Positions 9,255-19,722 of a DNA stretch of 64,000 bases are shown here, in pieces. Every line of letters begins with the position of its first letter. Within the stretch, counting starts at the first letter, position 1. The translations under genes and the position numbers were made by a program. Source of the stretch: Hydrotalea sandarakina (GTDB lineage Bacteria > Bacteroidota > Bacteroidia > Chitinophagales > Chitinophagaceae). The stretch lies in the NCBI RefSeq assembly GCF_003254115.1, contig NZ_QKZV01000006.1:164570-228569 (forward strand), in the 5' to 3' direction. The notes beneath the pieces were generated by a model. The model had not been told where the DNA came from and ran no database searches. It saw only the letters and a program-made list of their open reading frames with translations.

Positions 9255-11516
9255 TTAATGCCCCCATCTGTTTCCTCTATTATTATTTCCACCACCACCG
9301 CCGCCGCGAGATGGTGCAGGTGTAAAACGTTGAGCCGGCGCAGGCCTGTTCATTTGAAAATTTTGAAAACGCATTTGACCCCGCTGCTGCATTGCCTGCT
9401 GACGTTCTAAATTATGAATTACTTCAGGATGATTATTATTCACGGGTGCCCATTGACGTTGAGGTGTTCTTTGCTCCCATCTGCCTTGTTCATTTCTATA
9501 AACATTACCTTGCCTATCACTTAAAATATTATTTTCTCTAACTACATTGCTTGGCATGTTCGGTTGCACATGTTCCCCTCTAACATTTCTGTTGTTACCA
9601 AAATTGTTATTCCGAATATTGCTGTTGTTATAGTTATAACGATCGTTACGAATATTTACATTTCTATTGTTATAAACAATTCTATTACTTGTTACAACAT
9701 CATGACGGTAGTTATAAATATTATTCGTTACAAAACGATTATTGTTAATTACAATTGGACGTCTGGCATAGAACCCTGCATTTCTGCCATAAAATCCATA
9801 ATTTCTGGGTGACCAGCAATATGGGGGATGATAAATTCTGGGGCCCCACCAACCACCAACCCATCCGTTCCAAATTGTTGTACCAAAGCCAATATTAAAC
9901 CATCCGAAACTATAATTAAAGCCTACACCCCATCCATACCAAGGATTGTACATCATATTGAAACCCCAGGTAAATGGTCTTGGATAGTAGTAATTACCCC
10001 ACCATGGTCTGTAATAATAACCGGTTCCATATACAACAGTTGGTCCATAAACAAATGTGTTTAAGTATCCGGGTGTGTAACCCATATAAACCCAGTCGGG
10101 TGTAACATCATATATGTACACATATTTTAAGTTATAAACCGGATAACTAGGCGGAATAATATCAATTTCTGCAGGGCGCTCAGTTGCTACACGCCAAGGA
10201 CCATTAGGTGTTGGTGCTACAAACCATACGCCACTTTCAACAGTATAGTATAAATTACCATAACGAACTACAGACGATGCAGTATTAATAGCATATTGCA
10301 TATTAGTACCTTCAATAGGTCTAAAGTCAGGTTCGCCATCATAAGTAACATCAGCAGCAGCTTTATTCCTGTCAACTTTTGCAGTTTGAGGAATTTGTGC
10401 ATCCAGAATTGCTTCTTTCGCCGCATAAGTGCCGGGTACACTTGCTAAAACATTATCTTTTGGTGAACCTTCCGGTATCTTGGCAAAATCGGCAGGAATA
10501 TTGGTAGCAGGAATATAGCGCCAACTTCCATTCAAACTGTTTGATGTAAACCAACGACCGGAAACTAGAATATAGTACTGTTGTGTATTGGTATCTAAGA
10601 AAATATCGTTATTACTATTGGCGGCATACAATAAAGAAGTATTATCAATAGGTACCATATTAGGCTGACCACTGGTTTGAATGAGCTCTGCAGGTTGTGT
10701 ACTAACAATAATATCAGAATATCCGGTATATACATTATCATCACTTTTATCCGCACTGCTACTATATCCGGCTTGTGCATCATTAGCAGCATCTACAGCA
10801 CTGGCAATTTTATTTAAATTGGCAGGTGGATTATATGCCGGTTGATAAGGGCCTGTTGCACTTGATGCTTTGTACCAATGTTTTGCGCCATACAAATAAA
10901 ATTGTCCATCATTATTTCTTACAATTGTAAATGGAGTATTCACAACTGCATCTAACCCCCAGCTAGGATTTCTTTTCATTTTAGGCTCACCATCAATCAA
11001 TACCAATATTGAAGGTTTACTTGCATAAATAATTTTTGGGGGATTGTTATCAAAATTTTGAGCCAATTTATTTTGCTCCGCATTGTTATCTAATTGTGTC
11101 AACAAAACATCCATTGGTATTTCTATACCAGCCTGAGGCAATTGTGATTCAAGCGTAGTTTTCAAATAATTAATATGATTTACATCACTATCGCTACTCA
11201 ATTTTAAATTAGGTACACGTGTATTGATTAAATGAACAATACGATTATCACGATCAGTTGCTATAGTTGCCACACACCAAAAAGTTCCGAATGTTGGATC
11301 GGTATCATTGGGTGATTGAACCGAAACTGCAGAACGAAACTTTAAAATATCACCGGATAAAGATTCGGGCTGAGGCTGATAAATTTTAATGGTTGAACCA
11401 TCATTCGCCGATATTACTTTTGGCCATTCACTATTTTCCTGAGCTTTAGCTGCTGTTAAGGAAAATAGAAAGGCAATAGCAAATAAAGGCAACATTAGTA
11501 GGCGTAATTTTTTCAT
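9255..11516 (-). CDS. Large secreted protein with three W-rich repeat modules and low-complexity tail
   Basis: The 753-residue exported protein begins with a signal peptide (residues 1-25, ending AKAQ). Three modules of roughly 100 residues recur, each with a GEP/GQP turn and ending in a pattern like YYxxxSGxWFxxxxxxGPW. The examples are FYLYGAKHWYKASSATGPYQ, YYILVSGRWFTSNSLNGSW and LYYTVESGVWFVAPTPNGPW. A block extremely rich in Tyr, Trp and Gly follows (about 490-590), then an Asn/Arg tail and a Gln/Pro/Gly-rich end. Similar Bacteroidota proteins are often labelled 'carbohydrate-binding family V/XII'. No enzyme motif is visible. Role unknown; a cell-surface or matrix protein is plausible. 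Confidence 0.6.
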   Translation of the reverse strand: MKKLRLLMLPLFAIAFLFSLTAAKAQENSEWPKVISANDGSTIKIYQPQPESLSGDILKFRSAVSVQSPNDTDPTFGTFWCVATIATDRDNRIVHLINTRVPNLKLSSDSDVNHINYLKTTLESQLPQAGIEIPMDVLLTQLDNNAEQNKLAQNFDNNPPKIIYASKPSILVLIDGEPKMKRNPSWGLDAVVNTPFTIVRNNDGQFYLYGAKHWYKASSATGPYQPAYNPPANLNKIASAVDAANDAQAGYSSSADKSDDNVYTGYSDIIVSTQPAELIQTSGQPNMVPIDNTSLLYAANSNNDIFLDTNTQQYYILVSGRWFTSNSLNGSWRYIPATNIPADFAKIPEGSPKDNVLASVPGTYAAKEAILDAQIPQTAKVDRNKAAADVTYDGEPDFRPIEGTNMQYAINTASSVVRYGNLYYTVESGVWFVAPTPNGPWRVATERPAEIDIIPPSYPVYNLKYVYIYDVTPDWVYMGYTPGYLNTFVYGPTVVYGTGYYYRPWWGNYYYPRPFTWGFNMMYNPWYGWGVGFNYSFGWFNIGFGTTIWNGWVGGWWGPRIYHPPYCWSPRNYGFYGRNAGFYARRPIVINNNRFVTNNIYNYRHDVVTSNRIVYNNRNVNIRNDRYNYNNSNIRNNNFGNNRNVRGEHVQPNMPSNVVRENNILSDRQGNVYRNEQGRWEQRTPQRQWAPVNNNHPEVIHNLERQQAMQQRGQMRFQNFQMNRPAPAQRFTPAPSRGGGGGGNNNRGNRWGH

Positions 11517-11682
11517 ACACTCAATTTTTAATGAAGTAAAAGTAAATTAGTATCACTTAAAAAACTACTTTATAGACTTTAAAAAGGAATAATAAATTAA
11601 TGGTATTGACAAAAAATATTGATTTTATAGCAGTTTAACGTTTCTTTTGAATATGGCGCAAATCATAAAGCTTGTTTTTAAA

Positions 11683-11715
11683 AAAAAAGCAGCACAAATA
11701 TGATGCTGCTTTACA
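11683..11715 (-). terminator. Hairpin terminator downstream of the acyl-ACP desaturase gene
   Basis: AAAGCAGCA (11686-11694) pairs with TGCTGCTTT (11704-11712). On the minus strand the stem is followed by a long T-run. Confidence 0.75.
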
Positions 11716-11731
11716 AAAATGAGGTGATTCG

Positions 11732-12781
11732 TTATCGGTATATCCAGTTAAATTCATATTCCAATGGAGCTTTAATGCTTGTTCGCTCTGCCACTTTTCT
11801 TAGTCGTGCAGGTAAACTCATTAAATAATCTCTTGCTTTCTCAGCCTTATCCGTTAAACCGGTCATATATTCAATGCCCCATTCTTTTACCAATGTTTCA
11901 ACTATATCGGTATAATCTTTTGAAGTATATACACCCAAGCGTTGGGCAGCATCACTAAAATGCGAGAAAGTTGCTCCAATTTTTTCACCTTGTTGCCGTA
12001 GAAAATGAGCAGGCATTACAATTTTTTTGCGCATCATAGTTTCAAAAGCCAACATCATTTCACTGGTATCAATTTCAAAAATTCTTTCAATAAAACTTTT
12101 ATATGCTTTGGCATGTCGCGCTTCATCACCTGCAATTACACCACAAATTTTAGATAACCTTGTATTGCCATATTTTTTGGCAATAGTTGCTGTTCTTCTG
12201 TGCGAAATTTGCGTAGCAGTTTCTTGAAATGAGGTATATACAAAATTCAAGTAAGGATCATTGGCCACACCAATATCCATTCCATCGTTAATTAAATATT
12301 GTGTGCTGATTTGCATTTGACGCATATTTACCCTTCCTGATAAATAAATAAACATGTTCAGCAAATCACCATGTCTGTTTTCCTCGGCAGACCACATTCT
12401 TACCCAACGGCTCCACCCTTGCGTATTATCATTTACAATTCCCTCTACTTGCATTAACCACCCTTCATAGGTAGGCAATGCTTCTTCAGTAATAATATCA
12501 CCAACTAATACAGCTAAATAATCGTACGGTAATTCTTTGCATTCCTTTTGCAATTCCTTTACTTCGTCCAAAAAATTAGGATCATTGCTTTGTGGTAAAA
12601 AATCGGCCGGTTGCCAATTTTCATCAATAGGTTTTAAGTAGGTTTCAATTATATCATCCATTTCTTTCGACAAATGAACCATTACTTCTTTGCGGGTTGC
12701 TTTCTTAATCTCTAACAAGGTTACTAAAATAAATTGTATGAATAAATGGCTGCGAAGGTAAGTTTCCTTTAACCGAAACAA
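11732..12781 (-). CDS. Acyl-[acyl-carrier-protein] desaturase (soluble di-iron)
   Basis: This soluble ferritin-like di-iron enzyme introduces a double bond into acyl-ACP. Ligand motifs are visible: ALPTYEGWL (first Glu), EENRHG, a second helix with ETATQISHRRTA, and DEARHAKA. The C-terminal half is helical as in plant and actinobacterial acyl-ACP desaturases. The first ATG gives 349 residues, but the first ~21 residues look unlike the family. A TTG at 12718 (giving MLEIKKATRKEVM) or ATG 12682 (MVHLSKEMDD) is a more natural start. It is divergent from the M20 peptidase gene. Confidence 0.9.
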   Translation of the reverse strand: MFRLKETYLRSHLFIQFILVTLLEIKKATRKEVMVHLSKEMDDIIETYLKPIDENWQPADFLPQSNDPNFLDEVKELQKECKELPYDYLAVLVGDIITEEALPTYEGWLMQVEGIVNDNTQGWSRWVRMWSAEENRHGDLLNMFIYLSGRVNMRQMQISTQYLINDGMDIGVANDPYLNFVYTSFQETATQISHRRTATIAKKYGNTRLSKICGVIAGDEARHAKAYKSFIERIFEIDTSEMMLAFETMMRKKIVMPAHFLRQQGEKIGATFSHFSDAAQRLGVYTSKDYTDIVETLVKEWGIEYMTGLTDKAEKARDYLMSLPARLRKVAERTSIKAPLEYEFNWIYR

Positions 12782-12900
12782 TCACACAAACCGTTAATTT
12801 TATTTTTTGTTGAAAAATTTGATTTTTGTTATTATCAATTTCTTAACAGAAAAACGTATTTTAATACTTTTATTACCATACCAACACCAAACCCAATTAT

Positions 12901-14361
12901 ATGAAATTTCATTGGAGCAAAATTGTGCTTGCCATTGTTTTATTGCTGGCAATAGTATTAATTGTTCTTACATTAACACATAAGCCTTGGCCTCAACAAA
13001 ATGCCAAACCACAATTCCCTTTGCCCGACTCTGCAATTGTACACATGAGTAAGGCAATTCAAATACCTACTATTTCACCCGAAGATACCCTTCACATTGA
13101 CACCTTACATTTTCAAAAGTTCAATGAATTTTTATCTCAATCTTATCCGCTTATTCACCAACACCTTACCAAAACTGTTGCCAATGGCTTCAGTTATATT
13201 TTTAAATGGCAAGGGCTCGATCAAACTTTGGCACCTATTATTTTAATGGGGCATTATGATGTGGTACCGGTTGAACAAGCATCACTGAATATGTGGAAAT
13301 ACCCTCCCTTTAGCGGTACCGTATCTGAGAAAGCAATTTGGGGGCGTGGCTCTGTTGATGATAAATCGGGGGTAATTGCAATTTTAGAAACCATTGAAGA
13401 ACTTTTAAAAGAAGGTTATCAGCCCAAACGTACCATTTTGTTGTGCTTCGGCCATAATGAAGAATCTACCGGAACAGGCGCTATGGCCATTGTTGATACT
13501 TTGCAAAATTGGGGGGTAAGGGCCGACTTAGTAATTGATGAAGGGGGCGAAATCAGTACAGAAAAACTAAAAGATGTTCCCCGCCCTATTGCATTTATCG
13601 GTGTTGCTGAAAAAGGTTACGCAACTTTTCAACTGCAAGTAAACATACCCGGCGGTCACTCATCAAAACCGGCAAAAGAAACAGCTATTGATGTTTTGGC
13701 TAAAGCATTATACCAATTGCGCAGCAAGCAAATGCAAGCTCACATTACAGCACCCGTTGCCACTTTCCTAAATCGGGCAGGTGCTTCTTCTTCCAACTTT
13801 CTAAACAAAATGCTATTTACCAATCAATGGTTTTTTGGCCCCATCGACAAAAGAATTTTAGGCGCCTCCCCTGAAAGTAATGCAATGATAAGAACCACCA
13901 TTGTGCCCACAATACTTGAAAGTGGGGTGCGTGAAAATGTAATTCCTACTATTGCTACTGCCATTGTTAACTCAAGAATTTTAACCGGAGAAACTACACA
14001 AGACGTTTTGAAGTTTATGAAAAACGTTATTAATGATTATAGAGTAGAAATTAAAATTACCGGCGATTTTAATACAGAGCCTTCTTCGGCTACTGATGTA
14101 CATGGACCTGCATTTTTAGCTGTACAAGAAGCTATAACAGATGTTGTAAGTAATGTTATACCCGTACCGTATATTATGATTGGTGCCACCGATAGCAGAA
14201 ACTATAGAAAAATAAGTAATGGTGTGGTAAACTTTTCCGCCTTGCAAGACAGCAAAGGCTATCACGGTATTAATGAACGGTTACCCATTGCTGATTTTAC
14301 ACGTTGCTATAACTTTTACAGACAATTAATTAGTAACAGTGCAGCATTGATACATCCTTAA
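12901..14361 (+). CDS. M20 family metallopeptidase (carboxypeptidase S / PM20D1-like), membrane anchored
   Basis: The 486-residue protein has one N-terminal transmembrane helix (residues 8-26) followed by an exported catalytic domain. Zinc-site motifs of M20 are present: LMGHYDVVPV, GRGSVDDKSG, and FGHNEESTGTGA with the general-base Glu. A lid/dimerisation domain starts at GYATFQLQVNIPGGHSSKP, and the late metal-ligand region contains YIMIGATDSRNY. This organisation and length match carboxypeptidase S/PM20D1 enzymes, which hydrolyse dipeptides or N-acyl amino acids. The natural substrate is not determinable. Confidence 0.9.
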   Translation: MKFHWSKIVLAIVLLLAIVLIVLTLTHKPWPQQNAKPQFPLPDSAIVHMSKAIQIPTISPEDTLHIDTLHFQKFNEFLSQSYPLIHQHLTKTVANGFSYIFKWQGLDQTLAPIILMGHYDVVPVEQASLNMWKYPPFSGTVSEKAIWGRGSVDDKSGVIAILETIEELLKEGYQPKRTILLCFGHNEESTGTGAMAIVDTLQNWGVRADLVIDEGGEISTEKLKDVPRPIAFIGVAEKGYATFQLQVNIPGGHSSKPAKETAIDVLAKALYQLRSKQMQAHITAPVATFLNRAGASSSNFLNKMLFTNQWFFGPIDKRILGASPESNAMIRTTIVPTILESGVRENVIPTIATAIVNSRILTGETTQDVLKFMKNVINDYRVEIKITGDFNTEPSSATDVHGPAFLAVQEAITDVVSNVIPVPYIMIGATDSRNYRKISNGVVNFSALQDSKGYHGINERLPIADFTRCYNFYRQLISNSAALIHP

Positions 14362-14428
14362 TCGTATCTGAATTTATTTTTAGTATTTTGTTCATTGCAT
14401 GTTTACCTTTACCCACTAATTACAACAA

Positions 14429-15259
14429 ATGAGTATAGCACTTGGTCAATATAATACTTTAAAAGTTAACCGAAAAGTAGAATTTGGTTTTTATTTAGAT
14501 GATGGTGAAGAAGGTATTCTTTTACCTAAACGTTTTGCGCCTGCCAATTTAAAAATTGGCGATGAAATAAAAGTTTTCATTTATCACGATTCAGACAATA
14601 GATTAATTGCTACCACACAAGAACCTCTAGGTGTTGTAGGGGACATAGTTGCATTAAAATGCGTAAGTACCACACCCGCTGGTGCATTTTTGAACTGGGG
14701 ATTAATGAAGGATTTATTTGTTGCTAAATCGCAACAAATTACAGGCATGCGTAAAGGAGGAAATTATCTGGTTAAAATCTATATTGATGAACAAAGCAAC
14801 CGAATTGCCGCATCAGAAAAAATTGATCGCTTCTTAAGTAATGATGAAATTACAGTTGCGGAAAAAGAACAGGTACAATTGTTAGCTTATAGAAAAACAG
14901 ATATTGGCTACAGCATGGTTATTAATCAAAAGCATTTAGGTTTATTACACGATAATGAGGTGTTTAAAGATTTAACGATTGGTAAAACTTACCCCGGATA
15001 CATTAAAAGAATTTTACCTGATAAAAAAATTGATGTAGCATTAGGCAAACCGGGTTTTCAAAAAGTAGCTGATGAAGCTGAAACCATTATTCAACTTTTA
15101 AAAAAACATGGTGGTTTTTTACCTTTCCACGACAAATCGGCACCGGAAGACATTTACGCAACATTTGGAATGAGTAAAAAAACCTTTAAAATGGTAATTG
15201 GCAATTTATTTAAACAAAAGAAAATTGCTTTAACCAAGCAAGGAATTGAGCTTTTATAA
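14429..15259 (+). CDS. S1-like RNA-binding protein of the CvfB/YitL family
   Basis: The 276-residue cytoplasmic protein begins directly with an S1-like fold (LGQYNTLKVNRKVEFGFYLDDGEEGILLPKRFAP). Two further S1 modules follow: AGAFLNWGLMKDLFVAKSQQ and IGYSMVINQKHLGLLHDNEVF. It ends in a winged-helix domain (APEDIYATFGMSKKTFKMVIGNLFKQKKI). This is the domain order of CvfB, studied as a virulence-gene regulator and RNA-binding protein in Staphylococcus. Role here is presumably post-transcriptional. It lies 67 bp after the M20 gene and ends at a shared terminator. Confidence 0.9.
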   Translation: MSIALGQYNTLKVNRKVEFGFYLDDGEEGILLPKRFAPANLKIGDEIKVFIYHDSDNRLIATTQEPLGVVGDIVALKCVSTTPAGAFLNWGLMKDLFVAKSQQITGMRKGGNYLVKIYIDEQSNRIAASEKIDRFLSNDEITVAEKEQVQLLAYRKTDIGYSMVINQKHLGLLHDNEVFKDLTIGKTYPGYIKRILPDKKIDVALGKPGFQKVADEAETIIQLLKKHGGFLPFHDKSAPEDIYATFGMSKKTFKMVIGNLFKQKKIALTKQGIELL

Positions 15260-15284
15260 AACTTCTTTAAATACATTGTAAAAT

Positions 15285-15320
15285 AAAAAGCGCCCCCAAT
15301 TAAATTGAAAGCGCTTTTAT
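15285..15320. terminator. Bidirectional hairpin terminator
   Basis: AAAAGCGC (15286-15293) pairs with GCGCTTTT (15311-15318), between the convergent CvfB-like and DUF4399 genes. Confidence 0.75.
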
Positions 15321-15337
15321 TAATTATAGAAAACTAA

Positions 15338-15838
15338 TTACTTCTTAACATTTACAGTGATAGCAGAAGACAATTTGCTGCCATATGAACGGTGAATACC
15401 ATCGGCAAACTGTAAAGCTAACCGATGCTTACCGGGTGTAAGTTGTATGGTAGTTTCTTTCTGTGCGTTTCCAAAGTGTAAGTGTAAACTATCTTTAGGA
15501 ACAACAATGCCCATTGGAATAGAATCACCGCTATCAATTAATAAGTGATGGTGGCCTGAGTTAGGTATAACATGTCCGGAAGAATCTACACTAATACCAT
15601 CGGCACCCATTTCTACTTTTAGTGGTGATGAAACCGTTTGCCCATCTTTTAAATTTTTAAAATACACTTTTGCACCAGCCGGAATTGCTGGAACAGGTGG
15701 TACCACTTCAGCAGTTTTGGCAGCTGTATCAACAGCTTTTGCCGCCATTGAATCTTTTGAGGCATTAGATTCATTACCTGAATTACATGCTGCAAAAACA
15801 ATTAATGCAGTTGCTGAAACAAAAAACATTTTTCGCAT
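15338..15838 (-). CDS. DUF4399 domain lipoprotein
   Basis: The 166-residue protein has an SPII signal with lipobox VFAAC (Cys18), an Ala/Asp-rich linker (residues 19-55), and a C-terminal DUF4399 domain. Domain marks are VYFKNLKDGQTVSSPLKVEMG, HHHLLIDS, LHFGNAQKETTIQLTPGKHRLALQFAD and a final beta-strand. The family is a small immunoglobulin-like periplasmic domain of unknown function. The lysine/alanine linker resembles that of the small lipoprotein at 26866. Probably monocistronic. Confidence 0.85.
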   Translation of the reverse strand: MRKMFFVSATALIVFAACNSGNESNASKDSMAAKAVDTAAKTAEVVPPVPAIPAGAKVYFKNLKDGQTVSSPLKVEMGADGISVDSSGHVIPNSGHHHLLIDSGDSIPMGIVVPKDSLHLHFGNAQKETTIQLTPGKHRLALQFADGIHRSYGSKLSSAITVNVKK

Positions 15839-15995
15839 ATGCTTATTTTTTAATTAAAGATAAAACCTCTGTTATTTGAAAAAACTTTTAAATATAGCAA
15901 ATTAAACAATAGATTATAGCATATGCAGCATTAAAAAAACATTAGATTACTTAGTGAAAGGCATTGAATCGTTAAAAGGTTAAACCATTATCAAT

Positions 15996-16003
15996 TAATT
16001 TTG
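15996..16003 (+). promoter_or_regulatory. Putative -7 promoter box (TAATTTTG)
   Basis: An exact TAnnTTTG match lies 21 bp before the alcohol dehydrogenase start. The -33 region is not obvious. Confidence 0.35.
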
Positions 16004-16024
16004 TTCTCTCTTCAAAAATAAATT

Positions 16025-17077
16025 TTGATTATGATAGCAACAAAAGCTTATGCAGCACAGGCAGCCACAACACCCTTAACACCTTTTCAATTAGAAAGAA
16101 GAAACCCGGGCCCACACGACGTACAAATTGAAATTTTGTATTGCGGTGTTTGCCACTCCGACATCCATCAGGTTAGAAATGAATGGGGCAATTCCATTTA
16201 TCCAATGGTACCCGGACACGAGATTGTAGGACGCGTAACCCACGTAGGCGAACATGTGAAAAATTTTAAAGTGGGCGATTTGGCCGGAGTAGGATGTTTT
16301 GTAGATTCATGCAGAACATGTCCTAATTGCCAAGCAGGTTTAGAACAATATTGCGATACCGGCATGATTGGTACTTACAATGCTTTAGATAAAGAAGGTA
16401 AACCCACTTATGGTGGTTATTCTACTCAAATTGTAGTAGATGAAAAATATACTTTAAAAGTGCCTACTAATCTCCCATTATCCGGCGTTGCACCACTTTT
16501 ATGTGCAGGTATTACTACTTATTCTCCACTTCGTTATGTAGGTGTAAAAAAAGGACATAAAGTTGCCGTATTAGGTTTAGGTGGTTTAGGACACATGGCA
16601 GTTAAGTTTGCCGTTGCTTTTGGAGCAGAAGTTACCATGTTAAGTTCATCACCCTCTAAAAAAGCTGATGCAGAACGCTTAGGTGCTCACCATTTTGCAC
16701 TTACTTCAGATAAACAAACCATGCAACAATTAGCCAACTCGTTTGATTTTATTTTAAATACCGTTTCTGCACCGCATGATTATAATACTTACTTGCCGCT
16801 ATTAAGAACCAACGGTACCATGATTGTAGTTGGTGTACCTCCTACACCATCACAAGTACCTGCATTTAATTTAATAGCAAACAGAAGAAGTATTATAGGT
16901 TCATTAATTGGCGGCATTAAAGAAACACAAGAAATGCTGGATTTTTGTGGTGAACACAACATTGTTTCAGATGTTGAAGTAATTGATATTGATTACATTA
17001 ATGAAGCTTATGAAAGAGTATTAAAAAGCGATGTTCGTTACCGCTTTGTAATTGATATTGCTTCATTAAAAAAATAA
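16025..17077 (+). CDS. Zinc-dependent NAD(P) alcohol dehydrogenase (YahK/CAD-type)
   Basis: This medium-chain dehydrogenase reduces aldehydes or oxidises alcohols. Catalytic zinc ligands are Cys43 (GVCHSD), His65-Glu66 (GHE) and Cys160. The structural zinc is held by Cys96, Cys99, Cys102 and Cys110. The Rossmann motif GLGGLG is at residues 184-189, followed by SSSPSKKADAERLGA. This suggests an NADP-preferring YahK/cinnamyl-alcohol-dehydrogenase subgroup. ATG 16031 (MIATKAYAA) is an equally good start. The substrate cannot be told. Confidence 0.92.
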   Translation: MIMIATKAYAAQAATTPLTPFQLERRNPGPHDVQIEILYCGVCHSDIHQVRNEWGNSIYPMVPGHEIVGRVTHVGEHVKNFKVGDLAGVGCFVDSCRTCPNCQAGLEQYCDTGMIGTYNALDKEGKPTYGGYSTQIVVDEKYTLKVPTNLPLSGVAPLLCAGITTYSPLRYVGVKKGHKVAVLGLGGLGHMAVKFAVAFGAEVTMLSSSPSKKADAERLGAHHFALTSDKQTMQQLANSFDFILNTVSAPHDYNTYLPLLRTNGTMIVVGVPPTPSQVPAFNLIANRRSIIGSLIGGIKETQEMLDFCGEHNIVSDVEVIDIDYINEAYERVLKSDVRYRFVIDIASLKK

Positions 17078-17094
17078 TTCGGAATTCAATCAAA

Positions 17095-17137
17095 TAAAAA
17101 AGCCTGTAGCTTCATATAGCTTACAGGCTTTTTTTAT
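17095..17137. terminator. Bidirectional hairpin terminator
   Basis: AAAAAAGCCTGTA pairs with TACAGGCTTTTTT across a short loop, between convergent dehydrogenase and aldo/keto reductase genes. Confidence 0.85.
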
Positions 17138-17146
17138 TGAGCATTA

Positions 17147-18136
<990 letters not shown>

Positions 18137-18161
18137 AATTCTATTTTTAAACATTAAAATA

Positions 18162-19169
18162 TTATTGCATCAAATTAGATTTCATCTTTTGAATTTGTTG
18201 TTTTGACCCCAGAATAATGAGTTTCATTCCTTCACTAATAATGGTGTTTTCCGGCGGGTTAATGAGAAATCGACCATTTTTTTGTTTAATGCCAATACAA
18301 TTTACGCCTGTTTGTTTCCATTCCATAATATGTTGTAGAGTTGTATCTTTAATTGCATCAGGCAAATGGCTGTAATCAACTGCTTCAATATTCATGCTTT
18401 CATCTTCATGGCCGGTTAAATAATCAATAAAAGCTACCACATCGGGCTTAGAAACAATGGTAGCCATATGCTTACCACCAATTTTATCGGGCATAATAAC
18501 ATGGTTGGCACCTGCTTTTTTAAGTTTTGCAACTGCCGAATTATGCGATGCCCTACTAATGATTTGCAAATGATTATTCAACGATCTGGCAGATAAAACA
18601 ATAAAAACATTATCCGCATCTTCCGGTAATGTTGTTATTAAACTAACTGCTCGTTCTATCCCCGCTTTCTTTAATATCATATCATCCGTTGCATCACCTT
18701 TCAAGAAAATAAGTTGAGGATAAGTTAACATAAACTCTTGAATATGTTTTTCTTCCGGTTCAATTACAACAAATGGTGTTTGCTGATCAATTAATGTAAG
18801 CGCAGCCTGCTGTCCATTCCTTCCAAAACCACAAATAATTACATGATGATTTAATGTATCTAATGTGCTCATAATTTTTTTGTTTTTAAAATGTAAGGCC
18901 ATTTCACCACTTACTATATAACGGGTAACACTGGCTAATGCATAGGTAAATGTTGAAAATGAAAGAATAATAAAAAATATATTGAATATCTTACCCGCAT
19001 CACTTAATGGCCTTATTTCTTGATAACCCACTGTTGTAATGGTAATAATGGTCATATATAATGCATCTATAAACGACCACTTTTCTATTACCATAAAACC
19101 CAAAGTGCCAATAGCTAATATGGCAATAATTATTCCGGCCCATATATATAAAGGTTGCCTTACTTTCAA
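18162..19169 (-). CDS. Two-helix potassium channel with RCK (TrkA-N/TrkA-C) domains
   Basis: The 335-residue channel subunit has TM1 (about 8-26), a pore loop with selectivity filter TVGYQ (46-50) and TM2 (61-83). A cytoplasmic RCK module has the Rossmann motif GFGRNG at 114-119 and a TrkA-C-type domain from about 250. Architecture equals MthK/GsuK-like ligand-gated K+ channels, assembled as tetramers. An internal Met (near residue 100) could give a free RCK subunit as in MthK. This is inference only. Confidence 0.92.
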   Translation of the reverse strand: MKVRQPLYIWAGIIIAILAIGTLGFMVIEKWSFIDALYMTIITITTVGYQEIRPLSDAGKIFNIFFIILSFSTFTYALASVTRYIVSGEMALHFKNKKIMSTLDTLNHHVIICGFGRNGQQAALTLIDQQTPFVVIEPEEKHIQEFMLTYPQLIFLKGDATDDMILKKAGIERAVSLITTLPEDADNVFIVLSARSLNNHLQIISRASHNSAVAKLKKAGANHVIMPDKIGGKHMATIVSKPDVVAFIDYLTGHEDESMNIEAVDYSHLPDAIKDTTLQHIMEWKQTGVNCIGIKQKNGRFLINPPENTIISEGMKLIILGSKQQIQKMKSNLMQ

Positions 19170-19263
19170 ATTACTAAGTTTTAAATGTTAAGCCACTCCT
19201 ATTTTAATGGCCATGATAAAATTAAGTTTATTTCAACAGATGTTATATGTAACTTTTTAGATT

Positions 19264-19271
19264 TATGTTTG
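19264..19271 (+). promoter_or_regulatory. Putative -7 promoter box (TATGTTTG)
   Basis: An exact TAnnTTTG match ends 12 bp before the FKBP start, in the divergent intergenic region. Such a short leader is common in Bacteroidota. Confidence 0.4.
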
Positions 19272-19283
19272 CAATAAAAAAAT

Positions 19284-19718
19284 ATGGGTGTTGCTGATAA
19301 ATTGTTTCAATGGAAGCAAAGAAAAGCTGCTGAAAACTTACAAGCAGGTAATGAATTTTTAGCTAAAAATGCACAAAGACCGGAAGTAATTACCCTAAAC
19401 AGCGGATTACAATATGAAGTACTAATAATGGGAACCGGGAAAAAGCCAATAATTACTGACACAGTAATTTGCCATTATGAAGGGAAATTAATAAACGAAA
19501 CTGTCTTTGATAGTAGCGTACAACGGGGTAAGCCTGCTGTATTTGCATTAAACAAAGTAATTAAAGGTTGGACTGAAGCATTACAATTAATGCCTGTAGG
19601 AAGCAAATGGCGCCTATTTATACCGTCAAATCTGGCATATGGTAATCAACAAGTAGGTTCTATGATAACTCCCAACAGTACACTCATTTTTGAAGTAGAG
19701 TTATTGGGAATACAATAG
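19284..19718 (+). CDS. FKBP-type peptidyl-prolyl cis-trans isomerase
   Basis: The 144-residue protein lacks a signal peptide and so is probably cytoplasmic. The FKBP core runs from about residue 37: LQYEVLIMGTGKKP, DTVICHYEGKLINETVFDSS, VIKGWTEALQLMPVGSKWRLFIPSNLAYG and the closing strand STLIFEVELLGI. An N-terminal helix rich in Lys/Ala (residues 5-30) resembles the dimerisation segment of FkpA/Mip-like proteins, shortened. It is divergent from the K+ channel and convergent with the ABC-F gene, 4 bp away. Confidence 0.92.
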   Translation: MGVADKLFQWKQRKAAENLQAGNEFLAKNAQRPEVITLNSGLQYEVLIMGTGKKPIITDTVICHYEGKLINETVFDSSVQRGKPAVFALNKVIKGWTEALQLMPVGSKWRLFIPSNLAYGNQQVGSMITPNSTLIFEVELLGIQ

Positions 19719-19722
19719 GTAT

